From NCBI GenBank assembly GCA_900544535.1, contig UQVH01000024.1, forward strand, positions 1 through 40,492: DNA of 40,492 nt, given 5' to 3'. Numbering within the stretch: the stretch's first letter is position 1; the number at the start of each line of letters is the position of its first letter. The notes beneath the pieces are model-generated. The model searched no databases and was not told the DNA's origin. It saw only the letters and a list, made by a program, of their open reading frames with translations. Both the position numbers and the translations under genes were made by a program. Shown in pieces: positions 34,764 to 40,492 of the stretch. This stretch comes from an uncultured Bacteroidales bacterium (GTDB taxonomy: Bacteria > Bacteroidota > Bacteroidia > Bacteroidales > Muribaculaceae).

Positions 34764-34812
34764 GCGAATCAAGGTATAATATTTTACTAAACCGTAAAAA
34801 TTTTTTACTCAC

Positions 34813-34862
34813 AAAAAATCACCGGCGCGGGACTTTCGGGGGTCTCGCGCCGGTGATTTTTT
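34813..34862 (-). terminator. Terminator overlapping the era stop codon
   Basis: AAAAAATCACCGGCGCG (34813-34829) pairs perfectly with its complement at 34846-34862, with further GAC/GTC pairing inside. On the minus strand the stem ends in a run of T. Its outer arm includes bases of the era stop codon (34861-34863). Confidence 0.9.
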
Positions 34863-35745
34863 ATTCCATGTATCCGAACGAGCGCAGTTTGTTTTCCCGG
34901 TTGCGCCAGTTGGGTTCTACTTTGACGAAAAGTTCGAGGAACACGCTCTTGTCAAAGAATTTCTCGATGTCCTTGCGGGCTTCCATGCCGACCTGTTTTA
35001 TCTTGCTTCCCTGATGGCCGATAATAATGCCTTTCTGACTGTCGCGCTCGACGTAGATGACGGCCATAATGTGGATGGAATTTTCCTTCTCCTCGAATTT
35101 CTCGACGATGACTTCAACGGAATAGGGAATTTCCTTGTCGTAGAGGGTCAGTATTTTTTCGCGGATGATCTCTGTGACGAAGAAGCGGGCCGGTTTGTCG
35201 GTAAGGGCGTCTTTGCCGAAATAGGGGGCAGAGACGGGAAGAAGCTCGACGATGCGTTTGAGCAGATTGTCGACATTGAAGTGCTCTTTGGCCGACACGG
35301 GGAAGATCTCAGCTTTCGGAAGAAGCTCCTGCCAGCGCTGGGTCAGTTCCTCAAGCTCAACCTGCACCTTCACAAGGTCGATCTTGTTGATGACCAGCAG
35401 TACGGGGATCTTCTCTTTGGCGACCTTGGCAAGAAAATCGGCATTCTTGGAGGGATCCTCAACCACGTCGGTCACATAAACAAGCACATCGGCGTCAACC
35501 AATGCTCCCTCACTGAAGTTGAGCATACTTTCCTGAAGCTTGTATTTTGGCTGAAGCACTCCGGGGGTGTCGGAAAACACGATCTGATAGTCAGGAGCAT
35601 TGACGATGCCCATGATGCGGTGGCGTGTGGTCTGGGCTTTTGAGGTTATGATGCTGATGCGCTCGCCGACGAGATCGTTCATCAGGGTTGACTTTCCGAC
35701 GTTCGGATTACCGACTATATTGACAAATCCGGCTTTATGTTCCAT
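34861..35745 (-). CDS. era: GTPase Era
   Basis: An essential GTPase that binds the 3' end of 16S rRNA during 30S maturation. I start at ATG 35745 (MEHKAGFVNIVGNPNVGKS), giving 294 aa; the longer frame from 35790 adds 15 residues with no family match. G1 GNPNVGKS is at 12-19, followed by TTRHRI (G2), DTPGV (G3), NKIDLVK (G4) and VSAKEHF (G5). A C-terminal KH domain holds VIYVERDSQKGIIIGHQGSKIKQVG. It follows fabH by 120 bp, with a terminator and a possible promoter in between. The usual downstream neighbour der is not present. Confidence 0.97.
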   Translation of the reverse strand: MEHKAGFVNIVGNPNVGKSTLMNDLVGERISIITSKAQTTRHRIMGIVNAPDYQIVFSDTPGVLQPKYKLQESMLNFSEGALVDADVLVYVTDVVEDPSKNADFLAKVAKEKIPVLLVINKIDLVKVQVELEELTQRWQELLPKAEIFPVSAKEHFNVDNLLKRIVELLPVSAPYFGKDALTDKPARFFVTEIIREKILTLYDKEIPYSVEVIVEKFEEKENSIHIMAVIYVERDSQKGIIIGHQGSKIKQVGMEARKDIEKFFDKSVFLELFVKVEPNWRNRENKLRSFGYME

Positions 35746-35787
35746 AAAAATTTTTCTGTTGTTTCGGGCAGGCAATATCACCTGCTG

Positions 35788-35827
35788 CAAATATAAACAA
35801 AAATAGCACCTTAAAAGATGCTATTTT
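35788..35827 (-). promoter_or_regulatory. fabH terminator hairpin overlapping the era promoter
   Basis: AAAATAGCA (35800-35808) and TGCTATTTT (35819-35827) form a 9-bp stem. On the minus strand it runs into TTTTTGTTTATATTTG, a U-rich tail typical of a terminator. The end of that tail is a perfect -7 box, TATATTTG (35795 to 35788), 43 bp before the era start. The -33 region falls in the hairpin and has no TTG. Confidence 0.55.
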
Positions 35828-35865
35828 GTAAAAAAGTTTCATTCCTGTCCCAAAAGGGAGGCGGA

Positions 35866-36849
35866 TCAGAGATCCCAGATGATGTACATGGCGCCCCAGG
35901 TGAAACCTGCGCCGAAGGCGGTAAGGATCAGGCGGTCGCCCTTCTTGAGTTTGTCTTTGTATTCGTCAAGACACAAGGGGATCGAGGCAGCCGAGGTGTT
36001 GCCGTATTTCTCGATGTTGACAAGCACCTTGTCGGTCGAAATGCCGAGACGGGAGCCTACGGCCTCGATGATGCGGAGGTTGGCCTGGTGTGATACGAAC
36101 CAGTCGATGTTGTCGACAGTGAGTTTGTTGCGTTCCATCACTTCGAGTGACGATTCGAGCATGTCGGTGACGGCATTCTTGTAGACGTTGCGGCCGTCCT
36201 GAATGACGAAATGCTGCTGGGCGTCGACAGTCTCATGAGATGCAGGGAGAACAGAGCCACCGGCAGGCATCCAGAGATGTTCGAGGCCTTCACCGTCGAT
36301 ATGGAACACACCGTCGATCACGCCGACATTTTCTTCAGTCGGTTCAAGGAGCATTGCTCCGGCACCGTCACCGAAGAGGGGGCAGGTAGCGCGGTCCTGA
36401 TAGTTGGTCATCGAGGACATTTTCTCAGCAGCCACGACAACAACTTTCTTGCGGAGTCCGGAACGGATGTAGGCCGAACCGTCCTCAAGAGCTACGAGGA
36501 AGCCGGCACAGGCAGCCTGAATGTCGTAGGAATAAGCGTTCTTCAGGCCGAGATTGTGAGCTATGATAGATCCCGTCGAGGGGAAACGATAATCCGGGTT
36601 GGAGGTGGCGCAGATCAGGAGATCAACTTCCTCAGGCTTTGTGCCTGTCGATTCAAGAAGTTTCTCAACTGCCTTGATGCCAAGATATGAGGAGCCTTTT
36701 CCGGGCTCACGGAGGATTCGGCGTTCCTTGATGCCGACACGGGTAGTGATCCACTCATCGTTGGTGTCGACCATCTTCGACAGCATTTCGTTGTCGAGGA
36801 TATCATCGGGGGCATAGGACGCAAGTCCGGCGATGCGAGCGTTAAGCAT
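35866..36849 (-). CDS. fabH: Beta-ketoacyl-ACP synthase III
   Basis: Starts type II fatty-acid synthesis by condensing an acyl-CoA primer with malonyl-ACP. The catalytic triad is C114 (QAACAGF), H254 (SHQANLRI) and N284 (KYGNTSAAS). The N-terminal DEWITTRVGIKERR and the C-terminal LTAFGAGFTWGA are typical. Length is 327 aa. It follows rpmF by 114 bp in the order yceD-rpmF-fabH conserved across bacteria. Confidence 0.97.
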   Translation of the reverse strand: MLNARIAGLASYAPDDILDNEMLSKMVDTNDEWITTRVGIKERRILREPGKGSSYLGIKAVEKLLESTGTKPEEVDLLICATSNPDYRFPSTGSIIAHNLGLKNAYSYDIQAACAGFLVALEDGSAYIRSGLRKKVVVVAAEKMSSMTNYQDRATCPLFGDGAGAMLLEPTEENVGVIDGVFHIDGEGLEHLWMPAGGSVLPASHETVDAQQHFVIQDGRNVYKNAVTDMLESSLEVMERNKLTVDNIDWFVSHQANLRIIEAVGSRLGISTDKVLVNIEKYGNTSAASIPLCLDEYKDKLKKGDRLILTAFGAGFTWGAMYIIWDL

Positions 36850-36963
36850 AACAGAATTTTTCTTAAATAAAGGGTTGGAGGATAAGGAGCGAGGGGTATG
36901 GATACAAAAGTCCGCGCACGGGCCGCGTTAGGGACCCGTGCGAGATTTTTGTTACCTTTCCGC

Positions 36964-37149
36964 TCAGACAGCAGCGGTCTTTTCGATGGCGATGCGTCCA
37001 CGGTAGTAGCCACACTCACCACAAACAGTGTGATAGAGATGCCATGAACCGCAGTTGGGGCAGAGGGCCAAGGTGGGAACTACAGCCTTGTCGTGGGTAC
37101 GGCGTTTAGCTGTGCGTGTCTTTGATTGTTTGCGTTTAGGATGTGCCAT
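36964..37149 (-). CDS. rpmF: 50S ribosomal protein L32
   Basis: A 61-residue ribosomal protein. It begins MAHPKRKQSKTRTAKRRTHD and holds an intact zinc ribbon: C30, C33, C43 and C46 (CPNCGSWHLYHTVCGEC). The four-cysteine form suggests zinc-dependent rather than zinc-independent L32. It lies between DUF177 (63 bp upstream) and fabH, the classical arrangement. Confidence 0.97.
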   Translation of the reverse strand: MAHPKRKQSKTRTAKRRTHDKAVVPTLALCPNCGSWHLYHTVCGECGYYRGRIAIEKTAAV

Positions 37150-37212
37150 GATCTATTTATTATTTTTTGTTTTCTTGATGAAATGTGAAAAATATCTTAT
37201 TCTATCGGTTGT

Positions 37213-37818
37213 TCAGTCTTCCTTACTGTCTGTCGACAGATTTTTGAGAGCGTCCCAGCGCGAGTCGGTCTGCCGTGGTTCTTCGCCGGGAGAGTCCGGA
37301 GCAGAATCCATGGAATCCATCTCGTCGAGAAGCTGGTCGGTCAGTTCGGCGTCCTCGTCGTCGATCTTGGTGGCGCGATGCTTGCGGAGCAGGGCGCTCA
37401 TTGCGCGGTTGCACTTGCCGAGCGGATGGACATGCTTAACCGGGATGGCCAGCGAGGCTGTGTCGAAAATCATGTACGACACGTTGAGATAGTTGTCGCT
37501 TTCAGGAATGATCAGAAGTTCGTCAGTCTCCGAATAGTCGTCACCATACTTGACAGCGATCTCATAAGTGGCCTCGATCGGCTGGATCAGATCGTCGAGA
37601 CAGCGGTCGCAGATGAGGGTCACAGTTCCGGCCACTTTGAAAGCAAGATCGTAGATGTCATGCTTGTGGGTGACTGTGAGCTTCACCTGAAGATCGGCAT
37701 CGTGTATGTCGGCGCTCTCCATATTGACAAAAAACTGCTTGCCCAAGTGATATTCAATTTCTTGAACTCCCTCAGGTATAGTTTTCAATGGAAGGCGGAA
37801 TTCTGAAAATTTTCCCAC
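37213..37818 (-). CDS. DUF177 (YceD) family protein
   Basis: A 201-residue protein of the DUF177/YceD family, linked in bacteria to 23S rRNA accumulation or large-subunit assembly and normally encoded just before rpmF, as here. The family's central Cys pair is visible in TLICDRCLDDLIQPI, followed by IAVKYGDDYSETDELL. The last 50 residues are acidic and low in complexity. It is the first gene of the yceD-rpmF-fabH operon. Confidence 0.88.
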   Translation of the reverse strand: MGKFSEFRLPLKTIPEGVQEIEYHLGKQFFVNMESADIHDADLQVKLTVTHKHDIYDLAFKVAGTVTLICDRCLDDLIQPIEATYEIAVKYGDDYSETDELLIIPESDNYLNVSYMIFDTASLAIPVKHVHPLGKCNRAMSALLRKHRATKIDDEDAELTDQLLDEMDSMDSAPDSPGEEPRQTDSRWDALKNLSTDSKED

Positions 37819-37843
37819 GACAGTATTGATTGAAAAAACTGCG

Positions 37844-37873
37844 CAAAGGTAGTCAAAAAGTTTCAGAAATCAA
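37844..37873 (-). promoter_or_regulatory. Promoter of yceD-rpmF-fabH
   Basis: On the minus strand TTG (37873 to 37871) and TACCTTTG (37851 to 37844) are spaced by 19 bp. The -7 box lies 26 bp from the yceD start codon. Confidence 0.75.
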
Positions 37874-38118
37874 AACGATAACTCCAAAAACCTTGCTTTT
37901 ACCCTGCGACATAAGGTTATTTTACCATTTGAGGAGGCTAATTCAACGGTATAAAGTGACGTATCTCCTGTTTCGGCTTTAATTCTAAGCGCTTCGGACA
38001 CTCACAGACTGTATATTCATTTGCACGACTCTTATCAATATCGGTATTGAGCAAAACACATCGTCACGACAGGAATGGACTTAGCCCGTTGAGTTAAATC
38101 CATTTATCAAAAATTTGT
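37874..38118. other. Gene-free spacer beyond the yceD promoter
   Basis: About 245 bp of AT-rich sequence between the yceD promoter and the tRNA-Pro remnant. I see no open frame with gene-like content, no terminator and no repeat here. Confidence 0.5.
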
Positions 38119-38191
38119 CAGGGATGAGAAGACTCGAACTTCCGCCCTCCACGTCCCGGACGTGGCGCGCTGCCAACTGTGCTACAATTTA
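38119..38191 (-). pseudogene. Decayed partial copy of tRNA-Pro
   Basis: The block 38126-38186 matches the intact tRNA-Pro block 38995-39055 at 59 of 61 positions. The anticodon loop is changed (C in place of the invariant U33), and the acceptor stem cannot form. Its 3' half reads CATCCCT, still close to CACCCCG, while its 5' half, TAAATTG, has nothing left of CGGGGTG except the final TG. It is therefore not a working tRNA; the one-sided decay resembles an attachment-site remnant. Confidence 0.8.
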
Positions 38192-38212
38192 TAGTCGAAC
38201 CGGGGTTGAAAC

Positions 38213-38605
38213 TCAATTTTCCCTTTTGCCATTTTCTATCCATTGGTACCATTCTTCATCTGAAACCTCTTTTGTCACCACTAAATAAGAGGCGCTTTTT
38301 CCTATGGTCTTGGCATTGGATTCTAATTGGTTCAGCAGGTCGGGAATTGTCCAGCCATGTGCCTGTAGGTATCCTATTAATGGTAAGACATTGTTGAATT
38401 TCAACTCTTTGCCAGTGGAATCGCGCAGACAGTTTTCTTTATAGTTAAAGAAGCCGGAATTACCATGGACTTTTGAGTGTTCGTTTACCATGATGACATC
38501 GCCGCTGGTTGGATAGATGATGACAACGGAATAGATTGAGGGTTTCTCGGCATATGCGTACGCTATACCGGCAATTAGGAAAATGATTGCTAAAAATCTC
38601 TTCAT
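38213..38605 (-). CDS. Hypothetical secreted protein of the tRNA-Pro islet
   Basis: A 130-residue protein that I do not recognise. It has a clear signal peptide (1-19, MKRFLAIIFLIAGIAYAYA), so it is exported. The mature part has FFNYKENCLRDSTGKELKFNNVLPLIGYLQAHGW, then a region ending SASYLVVTKEVSDEEW; the GYLQAHGW...YLVVTKEV pattern loosely recalls small uncharacterised Bacteroidales proteins with an NYLGSQGWE-type motif. Base composition is clearly AT-rich compared with neighbours, and codons are unlike theirs, which points to transfer. It lies inside the segment bounded by the two tRNA-Pro copies. Confidence 0.6.
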   Translation of the reverse strand: MKRFLAIIFLIAGIAYAYAEKPSIYSVVIIYPTSGDVIMVNEHSKVHGNSGFFNYKENCLRDSTGKELKFNNVLPLIGYLQAHGWTIPDLLNQLESNAKTIGKSASYLVVTKEVSDEEWYQWIENGKREN

Positions 38606-38777
38606 AAGAAAGTTGTATAAAATGGGGATTTGCTTTAAAGGAATGTTCTATGGTATACAGTCGTTCATATTGTTCATCATATTTTATTCGAGCCTCAGTA
38701 GCACGTTTTCTCACGTCAGCCAGTGCGGCTTGCATGATAGCGTCCAACCGGTCATCGGTTGGATCTTCACCGCTCAT
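38460..38777 (-). CDS. Hypothetical small ORF, possibly frameshifted
   Basis: An open frame of 105 codons from ATG 38777. The first 55 or so residues (MSGEDPTDDRLDAIMQAALA...) look protein-like, acidic and helical. The last 48 are the out-of-frame reading of the next gene's start, which it overlaps by 146 bp, so the native end is probably lost. The ATG overlaps the stop of an 11-codon mini-ORF (38774-38809) as ATGA. Joining the two by one inserted base would give a continuous N-terminus of the kind seen at the start of Bacteroidetes membrane-anchored or anti-sigma-like proteins. Function unknown. Confidence 0.4.
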   Translation of the reverse strand: MSGEDPTDDRLDAIMQAALADVRKRATEARIKYDEQYERLYTIEHSFKANPHFIQLSYEEIFSNHFPNCRYSVRICRETLNLFRCHHLSNQRRCHHGKRTLKSPW

Positions 38778-38809
38778 AAATCTATATGAATCAGTTCCTG
38801 TTCGCTCAT
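38774..38809 (-). CDS. Mini-ORF upstream of the islet ORF
   Basis: ATG at 38809 opens an 11-codon frame (MSEQELIHIDL) that ends in TGA overlapping the ATG of the next frame. It is the first ATG after the islet promoter, about 30 nt downstream of its -7 box. It may be a coupling leader, or the true N-terminus of the next ORF cut off by a 1-base deletion. Confidence 0.4.
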   Translation of the reverse strand: MSEQELIHIDL

Positions 38810-38811
38810 AT

Positions 38812-38828
38812 TGTCCCGTATTTGTCTC
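38812..38828. repeat. 17-bp direct repeat, copy 1
   Basis: TGTCCCGTATTTGTCTC. It matches copy 2 at 38912-38928 at 15 of 17 positions, and the copies are exactly 100 bp apart, flanking the islet promoter. Each contains two TTGTCCC-like half-motifs. Confidence 0.6.
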
Positions 38829-38839
38829 GTTTATAACTG

Positions 38840-38870
38840 CAAATTTAACAGATATAACACTGAAATACAA
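38840..38870 (-). promoter_or_regulatory. Promoter of the islet genes
   Basis: On the minus strand TTG (38870 to 38868) and TAAATTTG (38847 to 38840) are spaced by 20 bp. The mini-ORF begins 31 bp downstream. It is a good match and suggests the islet genes are expressed. Confidence 0.65.
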
Positions 38871-38911
38871 ATATATGTGCGATAAATTTTCAAATAAGAA
38901 TTAAAGCACCC

Positions 38912-38928
38912 TGTCCCGTTTTTGTCCC
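38912..38928. repeat. 17-bp direct repeat, copy 2
   Basis: TGTCCCGTTTTTGTCCC, partner of the copy at 38812-38828. It lies 60 bp from the 3' end of tRNA-Pro, a position compatible with an arm-type recombinase site. Confidence 0.6.
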
Positions 38929-38987
38929 AGCCAATTAAAGAAATTGCCCACAAGTCAATAGCTTGCAGGCAATTAATCCTATAAGAG

Positions 38988-39060
38988 TCGGGGTGAGAAG
39001 ACTCGAACTTCCGACCTCCACGTCCCGAACGTGGCGCGCTGCCAACTGTGCTACACCCCG
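38988..39060 (-). tRNA. tRNA-Pro (anticodon CGG)
   Basis: A 73-nt tRNA without encoded CCA. The acceptor stem CGGGGTG/CACCCCG is perfect. The anticodon stem CCACG/CGTGG holds loop TTCGGGA, giving anticodon CGG, which reads CCG. The T-loop is TTCGAGT. The D-stem has one A-C mismatch. A strong promoter lies 43-73 bp upstream. A damaged copy lies 0.87 kb downstream. Confidence 0.93.
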
Positions 39061-39102
39061 AACAAATGAAAATGCGTGTAACTTGGCATCTTTTTGCGAG
39101 CA

Positions 39103-39133
39103 CAAAGGTAAGCATTTTCCAAATATCCACCAA
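39103..39133 (-). promoter_or_regulatory. Promoter of tRNA-Pro
   Basis: On the minus strand TTG (39133 to 39131) and TACCTTTG (39110 to 39103) are spaced by 20 bp. A run of T precedes the -33 element. Confidence 0.75.
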
Positions 39134-39160
39134 AAAAAATTTCCTCTATCTGCCGAGATC

Positions 39161-39204
39161 CTAAAAATCACTTCAAAATCAGTTCAAAATCAGTCCAAAA
39201 TGCC
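39161..39204. repeat. Four imperfect 11-bp tandem repeats
   Basis: CTAAAAATCAC, then TTCAAAATCAG twice, then TCCAAAATGCC, end to end. Each unit holds an A4-A5 tract at 11-bp spacing, close to one helical turn. The array lies 28-71 bp upstream of the tRNA-Pro -33 element. The rest of 39205-39400 shows nothing I can name. Confidence 0.55.
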
Positions 39205-39400
39205 ACACGCACCAAGGGGATCGACAACATCATCCGCATCACATCGGCCGACGACTGAGTGCTTGTCAAGTAGAGTCCGATAACAATAGTTAAACATCCC
39301 CTAAAACACTCTCCGGGTCAAACACTCCGGCAGAGACGGGCGTTGTAAGATTATCAGAGGTTCAACTCGCAATACTCACATAAAAACACACGACCCGACT

Positions 39401-39631
39401 ATGGCTCCGATCGACAACCGCTCGCTTATATTATGGATGGGGATAATGCTCCTGGTAGTTCTCGTTTCAGCGACAGGAATGCTTCTCAACCGCTATCTGA
39501 CTCATCGCGCACACCGCCGCGCCCTCGAAGAGTGGCGCCTTAAAGCAGTGACCGCAGAATGTCGAGTGAACGCAGGCGCCGCAGTGAAACATAGTGAATT
39601 GAAAAATATTCCAAGACCGCATCAAGGATAG
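39401..39631 (+). CDS. Possible small membrane protein
   Basis: A 76-residue frame with one clear membrane segment (about 9-30, LILWMGIMLLVVLVSATGMLLNRYL), followed by a basic amphipathic stretch (THRAHRRALEEWRLK). Codon choice (CGC, CTC, GCC) is like that of neighbouring real genes. It runs 92 bp into the 3' end of recO on the opposite strand, so its last 30 residues may be constrained by recO. I do not recognise a family. No clear promoter precedes it. Confidence 0.42.
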   Translation: MAPIDNRSLILWMGIMLLVVLVSATGMLLNRYLTHRAHRRALEEWRLKAVTAECRVNAGAAVKHSELKNIPRPHQG

Positions 39632-40259
39632 CATTGCGCTCGGTGCGGTTGAAACGATAGCGGTCCATGTTGGCGAAAGTCATCCGCGAGAGGCGCCAGG
39701 CAAGCGCGGAGGCTTCGGGAGAAAGATAGTTGCGGTGGAGAGGGGCTGTAAGCCTCCATGCGCCGTCCTGCATGTCGAGCACACTTCCTTCTGTGTAAGT
39801 CGACACATCCGGCTCGATGCCGAGACGGCGTCCGAGATTATAAAGGAAACAGAGATGGAAATTGGCAGTGCGCCGGCTGTCGGCCACGTCAAGAATCCTC
39901 ACAGAGGCTTCCAGAAAATCAAACATTCTCTCGTCCGGTCCGCCTCCGGGCAATACGGCAGAAAGAATTTCCGACAGAAACATCGCGACCATCTGTTTGA
40001 GCGGATCCCCATGGATCTCCGGCAGGGCCACCGCCTGAACAGCCTGACGCATCGGCAGAATCTCGCGTCCGGGCCTCGGATCACTCGCACATTCCACCAC
40101 GGCCAAGGGCATCGTCAGCGCCCTCATGCGCGCCGCCGCCTTTCCTGCCCCGGCCGGAAGCGCAAAAGAAATGCGGCCCAGCTCCCGGCTGTAAGCCGCA
40201 AGAATCGTCTGCGTATCGCTGTATTTCGTCGTCTTCAGAGCAATAAAACGAAGATTCAT
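39540..40259 (-). CDS. recO: DNA repair protein RecO
   Basis: A 239-residue RecO: it loads RecA together with RecF/RecR at SSB-coated gaps. An N-terminal OB-fold (LRFIALKTTKYSDTQTILAAYSRELGRISFALPAG) is followed by a helical domain with FLYNLGRRLGIEPD. Some RecO proteins carry a C-terminal zinc cluster; no four-cysteine cluster is visible here, as is usual in Bacteroidetes. It has its own probable promoter, and its 3' end overlaps a small plus-strand frame. Confidence 0.92.
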   Translation of the reverse strand: MNLRFIALKTTKYSDTQTILAAYSRELGRISFALPAGAGKAAARMRALTMPLAVVECASDPRPGREILPMRQAVQAVALPEIHGDPLKQMVAMFLSEILSAVLPGGGPDERMFDFLEASVRILDVADSRRTANFHLCFLYNLGRRLGIEPDVSTYTEGSVLDMQDGAWRLTAPLHRNYLSPEASALAWRLSRMTFANMDRYRFNRTERNAILDAVLEYFSIHYVSLRRLRSLDILRSLL

Positions 40260-40342
40260 CAGTCCTTATATATAATAGGTGTATATCCTCCCCCGCAGCC
40301 CATTGCACGGAATCAAGAATCGAGGAGGGTCGCATTATGATG

Positions 40343-40350
40343 CAAATGTA
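40343..40350 (-). promoter_or_regulatory. Probable -7 box of recO
   Basis: On the minus strand TACATTTG (40350 to 40343) lies 83 bp upstream of the recO start. The nearest TTG is only 14 bp further upstream, so the -33 element is poor. Confidence 0.45.
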
Positions 40351-40390
40351 AGGAAATCCGCAGGCAATTCCTAAAAATTTCTTAAAAAGT

Positions 40391-40421
40391 TTGCAAGTGA
40401 TGAAAAAACTCTCTAACTTTG
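40391..40421 (+). promoter_or_regulatory. Promoter of tRNA-Glu
   Basis: TTG at 40391-40393 and TAACTTTG at 40414-40421, spaced by 20 bp. The tRNA begins 16 bp after the -7 box, so there is almost no leader. Confidence 0.8.
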
Positions 40422-40437
40422 CAATCGCTTTTGGGAA

Positions 40438-40492
40438 GGCCCATTCGTCTATCGGCTAGGACGCAAGATTTTCATTCTTGAAAGAGGAGTTC
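40438..40492 (+). tRNA. tRNA-Glu (anticodon TTC), truncated by the window end
   Basis: The first 55 nt of a tRNA: 5' acceptor strand GGCCCAT, D-arm GTCT/GGAC, anticodon stem CAAGA/TCTTG with loop TTTTCAT (anticodon TTC), variable loop and the start of the T-arm (GGAGTTC). The 3' part lies beyond the window. Confidence 0.93.

Noticed and set aside
38778..38870. Upstream part of the 136-codon islet frame
   Set aside because: It overlaps the islet promoter, so it would lie before the transcription start.
38963..39283. 106-codon plus-strand frame
   Set aside because: It reads through the antisense of tRNA-Pro and its promoter, so it is not a gene.
1..40492. CRISPR array, insertion sequence, rRNA operon, known riboswitch
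   Set aside because: I looked for regularly spaced repeats, transposase-like proteins, rRNA and known riboswitch cores and found none. The only tandem array is the short 11-bp one at 39161-39204.

Overview
The window looks like chromosome of a gut Bacteroidales bacterium, most likely a Muribaculaceae-type genome of moderately high GC. This rests on a SusC/SusD/SusE outer-membrane trio, families largely restricted to Bacteroidetes (DUF4494, DUF3822), the Nudix-type arabinose regulator AraR, GT3-type glycogen synthase, and many Bacteroidetes promoters (TTG, about 20 bp, TAnnTTTG) with few Shine-Dalgarno sequences. The species is inferred from gene content, not from a marker gene comparison.

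Layout. 143-5881 (minus): a long array DUF4494, yggS, a nonulosonate-type trio (neuC/legG-like, neuA/legF-like, ptmE-like CBS-nucleotidyltransferase), obg and yraN. 6084-7918 (plus): DUF805, DUF3822 and rsmD. 7960-10795 (minus): pdxJ, exbB, exbD and tonB, coupling pyridoxal phosphate synthesis to the energy-transducing complex that powers SusC-type transporters. 10927-12969 (plus): an ACT-like protein that lacks its usual CBS half, nadK and a YgjP-like metallopeptidase. 12970-13473 is a 0.5-kb leader with a promoter whose spacer contains a G8 run. 13474-19422 (plus): SusC, SusD and SusE-like lipoproteins, with a convergent GH28 pectinase at 19603-21048 (minus). 21208-25537 (plus): glycogen synthase and alpha-glucan phosphorylase. 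25630-33095 (minus): a complete arabinose operon, araM-araP-araR-araD-araA-araB, with a near-perfect 31-bp palindromic operator at its start site and a second pair of palindromes upstream of -33. 33383-37818 (minus): cyuA-like desulfidase, era, fabH, rpmF and yceD/DUF177. 38119-39060: an AT-rich islet of about 0.87 kb lying between an intact tRNA-Pro(CGG) and a decayed partial copy of it. 39401-40492: a small membrane ORF, recO (minus) and the 5' part of tRNA-Glu(UUC).

How it fits together. The central 20 kb concerns glycans: uptake (SusCDE, TonB-ExbBD), pectin backbone cleavage (GH28), arabinose use (ara operon) and storage glucan turnover (glycogen synthase and phosphorylase). The flanks are housekeeping genes for ribosome biogenesis (obg, era, rsmD, rpmF), lipid synthesis (fabH), cofactors (pdxJ, nadK, yggS) and repair (recO). 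The less ordinary signals are the tRNA-Pro islet with its own promoter, mini-ORF and 100-bp-spaced repeats; the homopolymer inside the susC promoter; the compound ara control region; and the nonulosonate-type trio set among housekeeping genes without the other pathway genes.
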